Positions 44,156 to 52,952 of a DNA stretch of 64,000 nucleotides are shown in pieces. This DNA is from Chloroflexota bacterium (GTDB taxonomy: Bacteria > Chloroflexota > Anaerolineae > Promineifilales > Promineifilaceae). Under the pieces are notes generated by a model, which was not told the origin of the DNA, did not search any database, and worked only from the letters and a program-made list of their open reading frames with translations. How positions within the stretch are numbered: position 1 is the stretch's first letter; every line of letters begins with the position of its first letter. Location: contig JAGOMA010000018.1 in the NCBI GenBank assembly GCA_017993775.1, positions 1 through 64,000 of the forward strand, written 5' to 3'. A program made the translations under genes and the position numbers.

Positions 44156-45259
44156 TCAACCGCCCCATCCGGTGCTAAGCGTGACTTTGTCTTCATCCAC
44201 CGCCCGCGACCCCAAAATCTTGCGGACAATAATGTCGGCGGAAACAAAGAATAAAATCAAGGCCTTGATGACATCAATAATCTGGAAACGTACACCGGCG
44301 TCAAATTGCATCTGGCTGCCGCCAGCGTCCATTGCACCCAACAAAATAGCCGCCGGAATTACACCCAGCGGGTTTGTCTTGGCCAGCAGGGCGATGGTGA
44401 TGCCATCAAACCCCAGACCAACGTTAAACCCCGGCTGGTAACGGCCGATAACGCCCAGGCTTTCCACTGCGCCGCCCATACCGGCCAAAAACCCACTAAA
44501 CGCCATCGTCAGGATGATGATGCGCCCGACCTTGATGCCGGCGTATTTGGCCGCTTCGGCGTTTAGACCGGTGGTCCGGATGGCATAGCCCCAGGTTGTT
44601 TTGAATAGCAGGTAGTAGGTTAAAACGGCCATCAAGACGGCCACCACAAAGCCCAAAGGAATAAAACCCCAGGTGGGAATAACGGCCGTATCCAATATCT
44701 TCGGCGTGCGCGCAATAATCCCCGTATCTTTCCACGGCCCATTCGCCAAAAAATCGGTGAGATTGATGGCAATATAATTCAACATGATGGTTGTAATGAC
44801 TTCATGCGCGCCGGTATACGTTTTTAACGCGCCGGCGATGGCCGCCCAAAGCGCGCCAGCCAAACTGCCCCCCAACAACGCCAAAGGCATATGGATGATA
44901 AATGGCAGTCCCTCAATGGCAAAACCCAGGTACGCAGCCACAATACCGCCAATCAACAACTGCCCCTGACCGCCGATGTTAAACAGGCCCGCCTTAAAGG
45001 CGAAAGCCACCGCCAGGCCAGAAAATACCAACGGCGTCGCCTTCTCCAACGTGCGCCCAATCGCCTCAGGGCTGCCCAATGCCCCTTGCAAGAGTGACCA
45101 ATATGCAATAAAAGGATTTGATCCTGAAAGCCAAAGGAGCATCGCTCCAATAAACGCAGCTAAAAACACAGAAAATAACGGCACACTTCCCGCTTTCCAA
45201 ATGCGTTGCAAAATGGCTGCTCTGCCGTCTGTCGTTTCGGTAGTTTCTTCTGTTGCCAT
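44156..45259 (-). CDS. ABC transporter permease (BMP-associated, BPD_transp_2 type)
   Basis: 367 residues from ATG 45259; a TTG at 45280 would add seven. Begins with a short charged tail, then about ten helices with AFKAGLFNIGGQGQLLIGG and VGLGFDGITIALLAKTNPLGV. Partner of the next permease. An intrinsic terminator at 45325-45367 separates it from the binding-protein gene, so this gene and the following two are probably made in smaller amounts. Confidence 0.92.
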   Translation of the reverse strand: MATEETTETTDGRAAILQRIWKAGSVPLFSVFLAAFIGAMLLWLSGSNPFIAYWSLLQGALGSPEAIGRTLEKATPLVFSGLAVAFAFKAGLFNIGGQGQLLIGGIVAAYLGFAIEGLPFIIHMPLALLGGSLAGALWAAIAGALKTYTGAHEVITTIMLNYIAINLTDFLANGPWKDTGIIARTPKILDTAVIPTWGFIPLGFVVAVLMAVLTYYLLFKTTWGYAIRTTGLNAEAAKYAGIKVGRIIILTMAFSGFLAGMGGAVESLGVIGRYQPGFNVGLGFDGITIALLAKTNPLGVIPAAILLGAMDAGGSQMQFDAGVRFQIIDVIKALILFFVSADIIVRKILGSRAVDEDKVTLSTGWGG

Positions 45260-45324
45260 AGTCACAGTAATCCTTTTCAATGATCAGCCTGATTGCTGAA
45301 AGGTCAGGTCCGATTGGTCCACTT

Positions 45325-45367
45325 AAAAAAATATGCGACGTACCAGAAGGCACGTCGCATATTTTTT
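45325..45367 (-). terminator. Intrinsic terminator within the BMP transporter operon
   Basis: AAAAAAATATGCGACGT (45325-45341) pairs with ACGTCGCATATTTTTT (45352-45367); T-runs on both strands. It lies between the binding protein and the first permease, a place where partial termination is common in ABC operons. Confidence 0.9.
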
Positions 45368-45387
45368 AATCGTTCAAAACAACCGGA

Positions 45388-46467
45388 TTAACCTCCGGGA
45401 TTGTAGCCAGTCGACAGAGAACCGTCGTCCAGCCCTGCTTTGATCTCCGCCAATTTGTCTTTGATTTCCTGGGAGATTTGGTCCTCAAAATCGTGGAAAG
45501 GAGCCAAACCCGTTGCGCCAACAAAGTTGCCGGCCGGGAAAGCGCCATCTTTCGCCAATTTGATCAGGTCGAAGACGCCGGGGGTGATCAGTTTCATCGC
45601 GCTGGAAACCAGACACGCATGGGCTTCCGGAACGGTCTCCCACTGGTCGCTGTCCACGCCGATGCAGTAAGCGCCATCAACGCCGGCAACTTCGATCAGT
45701 GCGCCGTTGCCAGTTTTGCCGCCAGCGCCGAAGACGACGTCCGCGCCCTGATCAACAGCTTGTTTGGCTGTGCTGGCGCCCCATTCAGGGTCGGTAAAGG
45801 CAACATCCAGGCCGCCAGGGTGGAAGGTGGAGATGATGTTGATGTCGGGATTGATGAAACGAGCGCCGTTTTCATAGCCTTCTTTGAAGGCCACAACCGG
45901 CGGGACCAGATCGGTGCCGAGTACGGCGGCAATGGTGTTGCTCTTGGTGAGCATGGCAGCCAAAGCGCCGGCCTGGAACCCAGCCTGATCTTCGGGGAAG
46001 ATCAAACCGGCCAGATTAGCGACGGGTTCGCCCTGGAATTGATCGACGCCGATGAAGTTGATGTTCGGGTAGTTGGCGGCGGCTTGAGCTGTGGCTTCGG
46101 TGAGGGCGAAGCCCACGGTGACGATGACATCGTAGTTGTTGCTGGCAAAAAGCCCGATGTTTGTGGCGTAATCTTTGGCGTCGCCAGTTTCGATATAATC
46201 AACTTTTGCGCCTAAATCGGTGCCGGCTTTTTGTACGCCTTCCCATGCGGATTGGTTAAACGATTTGTCGTCGATTTCGCCAACATCGGTGACGAGACCG
46301 ACGCAGAATACGTCAGCGCTGGCGCAATCGGCTTCTGCTGCGGCATCGCTGGTCGGTTCTGCTGCCGATTCATTGGCGGCGGGTTCTGTTGTTCCACCAC
46401 CGCAGGCCGCGAGTAAAAGGGCCAGGGTCAGGAACAGAGCTATGAAGAGTAACGTTGTTTTTCTCAT
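45388..46467 (-). CDS. BMP-family substrate-binding lipoprotein
   Basis: 359 residues from ATG 46467, five bases after GGAG. Lipoprotein signal LLFIALFLTLALLLAACGGG with a clean LAAC box, a Thr/Ala/Glu-rich linker, then the BMP fold: VGLVTDVGEIDDKSFNQSAWEG, NYDVIVTVGFALTEA, GVDQFQGEPVANLAGL, GADVVFGAGGKTGNGAL. BMP proteins of this group bind nucleosides or related compounds. First gene of the four-gene transporter operon, with a strong promoter at 46601-46629. Confidence 0.94.
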   Translation of the reverse strand: MRKTTLLFIALFLTLALLLAACGGGTTEPAANESAAEPTSDAAAEADCASADVFCVGLVTDVGEIDDKSFNQSAWEGVQKAGTDLGAKVDYIETGDAKDYATNIGLFASNNYDVIVTVGFALTEATAQAAANYPNINFIGVDQFQGEPVANLAGLIFPEDQAGFQAGALAAMLTKSNTIAAVLGTDLVPPVVAFKEGYENGARFINPDINIISTFHPGGLDVAFTDPEWGASTAKQAVDQGADVVFGAGGKTGNGALIEVAGVDGAYCIGVDSDQWETVPEAHACLVSSAMKLITPGVFDLIKLAKDGAFPAGNFVGATGLAPFHDFEDQISQEIKDKLAEIKAGLDDGSLSTGYNPGG

Positions 46468-46600
46468 ATTTTCTCCTGTATTAAGTTTCTCCAACCTTCT
46501 AAAAATGTACTTTTCTCAATTCATGTACGTCGGCTGATTTTTTAATGGGAAAGCTCAAATGCCTTGGTGCAGGAATTTTGAAACGTGTAACTTGATTCGG

Positions 46601-46629
46601 ATTATAGTGAAATTACCTGATCGCAGCAA
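46601..46629 (-). promoter_or_regulatory. Promoter of the BMP transporter operon
   Basis: Minus strand TTGCTG (46629-46624), 17 bases, TATAAT (46606-46601). The leader to the ATG at 46467 is about 125 bases. Confidence 0.8.
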
Positions 46630-46671
46630 TAAAAAATAGGAGATATCGCATTTGTGTCGGGTGTTGGGCAA

Positions 46672-47595
46672 TTAACGAAAACGGCCGTCTTCCCGTTTAG
46701 GTACCAACAAGGAAGGCGCGTTTAATGGGGTCGGCGTTTTCTGGCCGAATTCCGAGTGGTCCTCAATGAATTCGAGGATTTTTTGCCACACTTTTTGATG
46801 GATCGGTTCCACAGGGCGCATCAATTCATGGCCTACTTTGGGGAAAAATCTCATTTCTTTATCGGCGGCGCCAATCTTTTGGAATAATTTTTCTGTGTTG
46901 CCAGAATTCACGGCCGGATCGTGTCCCCCCTGGAAAATAATCACCGGTTGGAATGTTCGCGGCCACAATTTACGGCCTAGATTCGCCATTTTGCGCATTT
47001 CGTCGATGCCATCCATTGGCAGGCGGGAGGCTTCGTAGAAATAATCGTCTAGGGCTGGGTCGTTGGGGTCGAGGTCTGGATTAAAATCTAGCACCCGGCC
47101 GACAAAAATGTCCCGATCCACATCTTTGCGCTTGAGCGGATAAAACCAGGGTATGAGGTAGCGGCCAAAAATCGACATTTTAATACGCCAGTCGGGTACG
47201 TCGTATAGGGGTGCTAACAAAATGAGGCCGCAAATGTCTTTGGTTTTTTGCGCCAGGTGCGCCGACAGCACCGCGCCCATCGAATGTCCGATTAGAAAGA
47301 TTTGGTCGCAGTATTGGCTAAGCGTTTGTAAGCCTTCTTCTGCCTCAGCGATCCAATCGTGGCGCGAAATTTTATGAATGTGGTAGGGCAAGTTGCCGTG
47401 ACCGGGCAAAAGTGGGCAGTGGACGGTGACGCCGTTTTGCGCCAAATATTCGCCCATGTCGCGCGAGCTGCTGGGGCTGCCCATAAATCCATGCAGCATT
47501 AGGCAGCCGATGCGGCCCCAACCTTCGCGCGGTTGGGCATGAAAGGTGTAGGCTTGTCTTTCTGCGGGTACTACATAAGCTGGTTGAAAAGGCAT
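46672..47595 (-). CDS. Alpha/beta hydrolase (esterase / monoacylglycerol lipase type)
   Basis: 307 residues. Classical features: oxyanion strand CLMLHGFMGSPSSSRDMGEYL, nucleophile elbow FLIGHSMGAVLSA, acid in FQGGHDPAVNSG and His in FPKVGHELMRP. The shape resembles carboxylesterases and monoacylglycerol lipases. No signal peptide. It is divergent from mutL by 100 bases; no clear operon partner. Confidence 0.88.
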   Translation of the reverse strand: MPFQPAYVVPAERQAYTFHAQPREGWGRIGCLMLHGFMGSPSSSRDMGEYLAQNGVTVHCPLLPGHGNLPYHIHKISRHDWIAEAEEGLQTLSQYCDQIFLIGHSMGAVLSAHLAQKTKDICGLILLAPLYDVPDWRIKMSIFGRYLIPWFYPLKRKDVDRDIFVGRVLDFNPDLDPNDPALDDYFYEASRLPMDGIDEMRKMANLGRKLWPRTFQPVIIFQGGHDPAVNSGNTEKLFQKIGAADKEMRFFPKVGHELMRPVEPIHQKVWQKILEFIEDHSEFGQKTPTPLNAPSLLVPKREDGRFR

Positions 47596-47696
47596 AGGTT
47601 TTTTCCAAGGAATTTTTTAGAAAGTATAGTAAGAAGGCGATGAGGTGACAAGGTGGGTCCGTCGCGGTGTTTTCGTGGCGTGGTACAATATGCGCC

Positions 47697-49550
47697 ATGA
47701 TTATGCCTAAGACTATTCATGTTTTGTCGGAGCAGTTGGCTTCCCAAATTGCCGCGGGGGAGGTGGTAGAACGGCCGTCTTCCGTGGTAAAAGAGTTGGT
47801 AGAGAACAGCCTGGATGCGGGCGCTAAAACCATCACCATCACCATTCAGGAAGGCGGTCGTAAAAGCATCCAGATCGCCGACGATGGCCTGGGCATTGCT
47901 GCAGAAGAAATCGAAACGGCGTTTATGCGCCATGCGACTTCGAAATTACAGACGGCCGATGATCTGGCGTCTATTCAAACCCTCGGTTTTCGTGGCGAAG
48001 CGTTGGCGGCAATTAGCGCCGTCAGCCAGGTGACGGTGGTTTCGCGGGCGCAAGGGGAAACATCCGGCACGCGCCTGACGCTGGCCGGAACGCAGGTAAC
48101 GGGGCGCGATGCGGTTGGCGCGCCGCAAGGCACGGTAATTGCCGTGGAAAATCTGTTTTACAATACCCCGGCGCGCCTGAAATTTCTCAAATCGATGACC
48201 ACGGAAAAACGGCTGATTGATGAATTTGTGACGCGATATGCGCTGGCCTACCCGGATGTGCATTTTCGCCTGACTCATAACGGCCGTGTCACCTTCCAAA
48301 CCAGCGGCAGCGGCAGCGTTTTGGATGTCTTGGTCGCTGTGTACGGCCCGGAAACGGCCCGCCAATTACTGCCCATCGTAAATTTGCACGCCGACGAAAC
48401 GGCCGTCGGCGACGAGCATCACCACCGCATTCCCATCACGGTGGCCGGGTATGTGGGACCACCCAGCTTGCATTGGGCTAATCGTAACCAGATTATCTTG
48501 TTTTTGAACGGCCGTCTCATCAAAGACACCAGCCTGACCTACGCCGTGATCCAGGCGTATCACACCTTGCTGCCCACCGGGCGTTATCCGTTGGGCATTT
48601 TGTTTATTACGCTGCCGCCCACAGAGGTAGATGTAAACGTGCATCCCGCTAAAACCGAGGTGCGGTTCCATCACAGCAACGCTGTTTTTGGCGCGGTGCA
48701 AAAAGCGGTGCGCCGCACGCTAATCGATACCACGCCGATTCGCAGCATGGGCGCGTGGTCGCCGCCGGGCGGGGCAGTGACGCCCAGTTGGTCGCCCAGT
48801 TCGCCTGGCTGGTCGGGTGAATTGGATGAACACGCCTTTATCCGCCGCGACGACCTGCCCCAGCAGGAGATGGCGTTGCATTGGCCGCCGCCATCGCTGC
48901 CTGAGAATGACAGGGATACGGCCGTGTCGCTCCCTCCACAATCTCCACCGCCGGCCACTTTAGCCGGCGAAAAACTGCCCATCATGCGCGTGGTAGGGCA
49001 GGTGGGCGCGGCTTACATCATCACCGAAGGCCCGGACGGCCTGTTTCTCATCGATCAGCACGCGGCCCACGAGCGCATTTTGTATGAGCAGTTTATGGCT
49101 GCCTGGGAGCAGAATCAGGTGGTATCGCAGGGTCTGGTGGCGGGAACGGCCGTGTACCTGTCGCCCTCACAGGCCACGCTGCTGGCCGATAATTTAGATG
49201 TGATGGCCGGGTTGGGTTTTCAGATTGAACCGTTTGGCCCCAATGCCTTTATGGTGCGGTCGATGCCCGCGCTGCTGGCCAAGATGGATCCGGCGCAGGC
49301 GGTGGCTGCGGTGGTCGAAGATTTGGAGCGCGGCGACGCGCCGCTGCAAGGAAAAATCGAGAGCAAAATCATTTTGCGTGTCTGCAAAACAGCGGCCGTC
49401 AAGGCTGGCCATACCTTATCAAACGCCGAAATGGAAGCGATGATCTGGCAGTTAGAAGCGTGCCAAAATCCGCATACTTGCCCACACGGCCGTCCGACTC
49501 TCATATATCTCTCTGTTGCCCAGTTGGCCAAACAGTTTGGTCGTCTCTGA
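47697..49550 (+). CDS. mutL: DNA mismatch repair protein MutL
   Basis: 617 residues. The N-terminal GHKL ATPase has VVKELVENSLDAGAK, DDGLGI and GFRGEALAAIS. Residues about 340-420 are a Pro/Ser-rich linker. The C-terminal domain has DQHAAHERILYE, the DQHA(X)2E(X)4E endonuclease signature, so this MutL should nick DNA (unlike the E. coli form). Start is either ATG 47697 or ATG 47703; no ribosome site decides. mutS is not in the window. Confidence 0.96.
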   Translation: MIMPKTIHVLSEQLASQIAAGEVVERPSSVVKELVENSLDAGAKTITITIQEGGRKSIQIADDGLGIAAEEIETAFMRHATSKLQTADDLASIQTLGFRGEALAAISAVSQVTVVSRAQGETSGTRLTLAGTQVTGRDAVGAPQGTVIAVENLFYNTPARLKFLKSMTTEKRLIDEFVTRYALAYPDVHFRLTHNGRVTFQTSGSGSVLDVLVAVYGPETARQLLPIVNLHADETAVGDEHHHRIPITVAGYVGPPSLHWANRNQIILFLNGRLIKDTSLTYAVIQAYHTLLPTGRYPLGILFITLPPTEVDVNVHPAKTEVRFHHSNAVFGAVQKAVRRTLIDTTPIRSMGAWSPPGGAVTPSWSPSSPGWSGELDEHAFIRRDDLPQQEMALHWPPPSLPENDRDTAVSLPPQSPPPATLAGEKLPIMRVVGQVGAAYIITEGPDGLFLIDQHAAHERILYEQFMAAWEQNQVVSQGLVAGTAVYLSPSQATLLADNLDVMAGLGFQIEPFGPNAFMVRSMPALLAKMDPAQAVAAVVEDLERGDAPLQGKIESKIILRVCKTAAVKAGHTLSNAEMEAMIWQLEACQNPHTCPHGRPTLIYLSVAQLAKQFGRL

Positions 49551-49554
49551 TGGG

Positions 49555-50472
49555 TTAGCTTTCTTTTTCCGGCGTCGGCGTTTCCAGAATCACGCGTAAA
49601 TTTTGGAACGCCAGCCGCCAGCCGCCATCGCTGCCGCTGTTGCATGGCTCGATGCGCAGGCCGCTGATTTCCGGGCTGCCATCGGCCAGCATCACGGAAT
49701 AAGACACCCCCGGCGACATGGCAAAGTCGCCGTACCCCGCCCCTTCTTCCGGCTGAAAACCGGTGAAAAAACGATCTTCACCGCCTTCCCAACGCACGAT
49801 CACCTCAACGCCCGGCAGTTGGGCCAGCAGGGCATCCAGCGTTTCTACTTCGATGCGCGAAACGGCCGTTCCCCGTTCACAAACCCGCTCCTGTGACAAG
49901 AGACGATAATTGGGTTGTGGCGTGGCTGTGGGTTCGATGGTGGCGGTCGGGGTGGCGGAAGGTTGGGGCGTGTGGGTGGGAACGGCCGTATTGGTTGGCG
50001 TTGGCGATGGCGTAGCAGAGGCCAGAGGAGTAGGCGTTTCCGTCGCCGCGGCAGAATCGGGCGCAAACAATGCCACCGCTGCACCTTCAACACCCAATTT
50101 TTGCGCCAACTGCGCCAGGTGTTCAATGTCGGTTGCCGGGCGCTGGCTGCGTAAATAATTTTCCAACTGCGCGTCGACTCGCTGCGCAAGCGCTTCGTCG
50201 CCTAACGCCATCAAACGCTCTTTGGCCCGTTCCCAATCGCCATCGGCGGCGTAACTTTCGCTGACCAGATAAATGTACTCGGCTTTGTAAGTTTCGCTAA
50301 AACGAGATGGACTGGCGTCGGTGTACACAACCGGCGAAACGACCCAGGCATAATACAACGCTCCGGCCAAGCCAATGACAAGCCCCAGCAAAAACAGTCC
50401 GGCGGCCGAAACCTGGCTCCTTCTTACCCCCTTTACTGAGGAATCGGCCCGACGAGAACGGCGGCGGCTCAT
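49555..50472 (-). CDS. Membrane-anchored hypothetical protein, paralogue A
   Basis: 305 residues. A basic N-terminus (RRRSRRADSSVKGVRRSQ), one membrane helix (AAGLFLLGLVIGLAGALYYAWV) and an extracytoplasmic domain with a TPR-like stretch (YIYLVSESYAADGDWERAKERLMALGD). A Thr/Pro linker rich in TPTP units precedes a C-terminal beta domain (VEVIVRWEGGEDRFFTGF). Residues 20-130 resemble the upstream gene; start and stop overlap by ATGA. Function unknown; the architecture suggests a surface-exposed helical-repeat protein. Confidence 0.7.
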   Translation of the reverse strand: MSRRRSRRADSSVKGVRRSQVSAAGLFLLGLVIGLAGALYYAWVVSPVVYTDASPSRFSETYKAEYIYLVSESYAADGDWERAKERLMALGDEALAQRVDAQLENYLRSQRPATDIEHLAQLAQKLGVEGAAVALFAPDSAAATETPTPLASATPSPTPTNTAVPTHTPQPSATPTATIEPTATPQPNYRLLSQERVCERGTAVSRIEVETLDALLAQLPGVEVIVRWEGGEDRFFTGFQPEEGAGYGDFAMSPGVSYSVMLADGSPEISGLRIEPCNSGSDGGWRLAFQNLRVILETPTPEKES

Positions 50473-50855
50473 GGAACTGTCTCCGTTGGCGGCGTGAGGT
50501 ACGGCTGCAAGGCGGGGGAATCGAATCCCAAATCATGGGCCAACCGCGCCAGATGTTGCACATCCGGCCCTTGTTTGCCCCGCAGAATTTCGTCCAGCAC
50601 ATACGCGTTGAGGATAGATGGCCCCCTGTCGCCCAGTTTTGCCAGGTATTGCTGCGCCGCCTGAAGATCGCCCTCGGCGGCATAAACAGTGGCGATCATC
50701 AGCAGATAGTCTTGTTGATAGGGTTCGGCCAGAACGGATGGGTTGGCATCTGTAAATTCGGTCGGCCAGGCAATCCAGCCCAGGTATAGCCCCAGCAGGC
50801 CGCCAACGATCAGCCCCAAACTGATCAGTCCGATGATACGAAGCCATTGTCTCAT
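50469..50855 (-). CDS. Membrane-anchored hypothetical protein, paralogue B
   Basis: 128 residues from ATG 50855. One N-terminal helix (LRIIGLISLGLIVGGLLGLYLGWIAW) followed by TEFTDANPSVLAEPYQQDYLLMIATVYAAEGDLQAAQQYLAKLGD, clearly homologous to the same part of the downstream gene (YTDASPSRFSETYKAEYIYLVSESYAADGDWERAKERL). It lacks the linker and beta domain. The pair probably arose by duplication and is translated together. The start is not fixed by a ribosome site. Confidence 0.7.
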   Translation of the reverse strand: MRQWLRIIGLISLGLIVGGLLGLYLGWIAWPTEFTDANPSVLAEPYQQDYLLMIATVYAAEGDLQAAQQYLAKLGDRGPSILNAYVLDEILRGKQGPDVQHLARLAHDLGFDSPALQPYLTPPTETVP

Positions 50856-50965
50856 GAGTCTTTGCCGGTTTGTGATAATAAAAAAGGCCACCGTTGAATT
50901 GGTAGCCTGCTGTCATAATTTGCCCGGCTTTGTTCCGGCGCTTATAATCCGCTGCGGTCTAGATT

Positions 50966-51050
50966 TGGTGCCGAAGGTGGGAATCGAACCCACACTCCCG
51001 AGGGAACACGATTTTGAGTCGTGCGCGTCTGCCTATTCCGCCACTTCGGC
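50966..51050 (-). tRNA. tRNA-Leu (anticodon CAA)
   Basis: Minus strand begins GCCGAAGTGGCGGAATAG and ends CTTCGGCACCA, so CCA is encoded. Acceptor GCCGAAG/CTTCGGC, anticodon arm CACGA-CTCAAAA-TCGTG with anticodon CAA (reads UUG), a long variable arm (TTCCCTCGGGAGT) typical of class II Leu tRNA, and T-arm GTGGG-TTCGATT-CCCAC. Confidence 0.97.
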
Positions 51051-51076
51051 AAGGTCCAAAATTGGACACGGACGGG

Positions 51077-51105
51077 AGTATAGAGCAAGCGGAAAATTCT
51101 GTCAA
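51077..51105 (-). promoter_or_regulatory. tRNA-Leu promoter
   Basis: Minus strand TTGACA (51105-51100), 17 bases, TATACT (51082-51077), a near-consensus promoter whose start lies about 20 bases before the tRNA 5' end. Confidence 0.9.
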
Positions 51106-51221
51106 AAACAGCCGTCGTCTTGATGGTATGTCTGGCAGACTGAGAAATAGGGCGGAGAATGAAGGCGCCGGGGGACGTTGACTCCTGGCAGCGTTGCATA
51201 GATAGGATGACAAACACGTAG

Positions 51222-51812
51222 ATGGACGAAGCTGCGATCATCAGGCAAGCTCAAAAAGGAGATGTAGCTGCGTACAACCGGCTGGTGTTGCACTACCAGA
51301 GCCTGGTCTATAACGTTGTTTACCGAATTATGGGCGAGCCGCAGGGCGCAGAAGATATGACCCAGGAGGCGTTTATCTCGGCCTACCAGGCGTTGAATCG
51401 GTTTCGCGGGGGTAATTTTAAGGCGTGGCTGCTGCGTATAGCCACCAATGCCTGTTATGATGAGCTGCGCCGTCATAAGCGACGGCCGCAATCTTCCCTG
51501 GATGAATTAACCGAAGATAATGATTCATTTGCCTTTTTGCGCAGCCCGGAGGAAGGGCCGGAAGCGCAGCAAGTACGCCTGGAAATGATGCGCGCTATCG
51601 AACAGTGCCTGGATGATTTGCCGGATGATCAACGGGTAACGGCCGTTCTCCGCGACATCGAGGGGTACGATTACAACGAAATTGCCGACATCACGTCATC
51701 CTCCTTGGGCACTGTAAAATCGCGTCTCAGCCGGGCGCGCAGTAAACTGCGCGACTGTCTTCAGGGCTTTATGGAACTATTACCGGCCGAATATCGTCTA
51801 CAAACTAACTAA
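51222..51812 (+). CDS. ECF-type RNA polymerase sigma factor
   Basis: 196 residues. Region 2 (YRIMGEPQGAEDMTQEAFISAYQALNRFRGGNFKAWLLRIATNACYDELRR) and region 4 (LPDDQRVTAVLRDIEGYDYNEIADITSSSLGTVKSRLSRARSKLRD) are complete. The length and the loop between regions fit RpoE/SigW-like ECF factors. The gene directly downstream is its likely anti-sigma protein, separated by a 22-base tandem duplication. The target regulon is not visible. Confidence 0.94.
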   Translation: MDEAAIIRQAQKGDVAAYNRLVLHYQSLVYNVVYRIMGEPQGAEDMTQEAFISAYQALNRFRGGNFKAWLLRIATNACYDELRRHKRRPQSSLDELTEDNDSFAFLRSPEEGPEAQQVRLEMMRAIEQCLDDLPDDQRVTAVLRDIEGYDYNEIADITSSSLGTVKSRLSRARSKLRDCLQGFMELLPAEYRLQTN

Positions 51813-51818
51813 CAAACC

Positions 51819-51862
51819 AACCAACTAACATTGAAAAGCTAACCAACTAACATTGGAAAACT
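51819..51862 (+). repeat. Tandem duplication of a 22-base unit
   Basis: AACCAACTAACATTGAAAAGCT (51819-51840) is followed directly by a copy differing at two positions (51841-51862). The surrounding spacer is nearly free of G and repeats CTAAC/CCAAC. Confidence 0.85.
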
Positions 51863-51890
51863 AACGAACAACCAACATCTGGCAACTATC

Positions 51891-52916
51891 ATGTTTGACT
51901 TACTACGAAATCTCGGCAAATCGGAGGCAGAAAAGCGGCAGGAAGCGTTAAGCGCTTACCTGGACAATGCGCTTTCTGACCGCCGTCGCCAGGAATTTGA
52001 GCGTTTGCTGGCCGTGGATGCCGATTTACGCCAGGAATTGGCAGCGCAGCAGCAAATTCGCCGCCAGATGCAGGCTTTGCCGCAGCGCGCGGTACCGCGC
52101 AGCTTTACGCTGGATCCGGCGGTGTATGGCGCGCCGCGTAAAGAGCCGTTGGTGCAGGTGTACCCGGTTTTGCGCGCCGCCACGGCGCTGACCGCTTTCT
52201 TTTTTGTGGTCGCCCTGGCTTTGAGTTTGTATACCGTGAATGGCGCATCGTCGGACATGGTGTCGATGGCTCCGGCAGCGCAGGAAGCGGCTCCCATGTT
52301 GGAAGCGCCGGCCGCAGCCAACAGCGAGGCGGCAATGGAGATGGATAGCACGCTGCAAAGTGAAACGGCCGTGACCGAAACCCTCCCACCCGCTGAAGCC
52401 GCCGATTCCGGCATGATGGCTGCTGGGTCCGCTCCGGCTGAAGGGGAGGCAGCGGCCGAAGAGATGCCTGCGGCCGCCTCAGGGCCAGCCGACACAGCCA
52501 TGATCGCCGTGACACCAACCCTATCCCCGCTGGCCACTCAGGCTCCGGCCGCTGTACCTTCCCCCAAAGAAATTTCGCCAACTGTTTTGCCTACGGCCAC
52601 GCCCTCGGAACTGCCGCGGCCTGAATTGGAAGCCACGGCCGTTCCCGAACGCGCCGCCACGGCCGTTCCCGAACGCGCCGCCACGGCCGTTCCCGAACGC
52701 GCCGCCACGGCCGTTTCTGAACGCGCCGCCACGGCCGTTCCCGAACGCGCCGCCACCCTTAGTCCGGCCTCTGAACTGGCCAACAACGCCGATGCGACTC
52801 CTGATGCCGCGCCGACACCGGCGGCCACGATAGGATGGGTCTGGGTGGCCATCATGCTGGCCGCACTGTTGATAATTTTGCTGGTTGTGACGCTGGCTGC
52901 CCGCCGCCGCCTCTAA
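51891..52916 (+). CDS. Probable membrane anti-sigma factor with octapeptide repeats
   Basis: 341 residues. The N-terminus (EALSAYLDNALSDRRRQEFERLLAVDADLRQEL) resembles an anti-sigma domain of the zf-HC2 kind but has no His/Cys zinc ligands. A membrane helix (TALTAFFFVVALALSLYTV) near 100 is followed by a long Ala/Pro/Thr-rich extracytoplasmic region containing five AATAVPER units (about 248-287), and a second helix (VWVAIMLAALLIILLVVTLAARRRL) at the C-terminus. Position after the ECF gene supports the anti-sigma role. The repeat is built from the ACGGCCGT octamer. Confidence 0.75.
   Translation: MFDLLRNLGKSEAEKRQEALSAYLDNALSDRRRQEFERLLAVDADLRQELAAQQQIRRQMQALPQRAVPRSFTLDPAVYGAPRKEPLVQVYPVLRAATALTAFFFVVALALSLYTVNGASSDMVSMAPAAQEAAPMLEAPAAANSEAAMEMDSTLQSETAVTETLPPAEAADSGMMAAGSAPAEGEAAAEEMPAAASGPADTAMIAVTPTLSPLATQAPAAVPSPKEISPTVLPTATPSELPRPELEATAVPERAATAVPERAATAVPERAATAVSERAATAVPERAATLSPASELANNADATPDAAPTPAATIGWVWVAIMLAALLIILLVVTLAARRRL
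52632..52751 (+). repeat. Five tandem 24-base units containing ACGGCCGT
   Basis: Unit GCCACGGCCGTTCCCGAACG plus CGCC, at 52632, 52656, 52680, 52704 and 52728. The fourth has two changes (TTTCT). It is in frame and encodes ATAVPERA repeats in the anti-sigma protein. Confidence 0.95.
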
Positions 52917-52952
52917 TCCCTGCCGCCAAATTAGCCACAGAAAGACGCAAAC

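Noticed and set aside
52632..52751. CRISPR array
   Set aside because: Units are directly adjacent without spacers and encode an in-frame peptide repeat.
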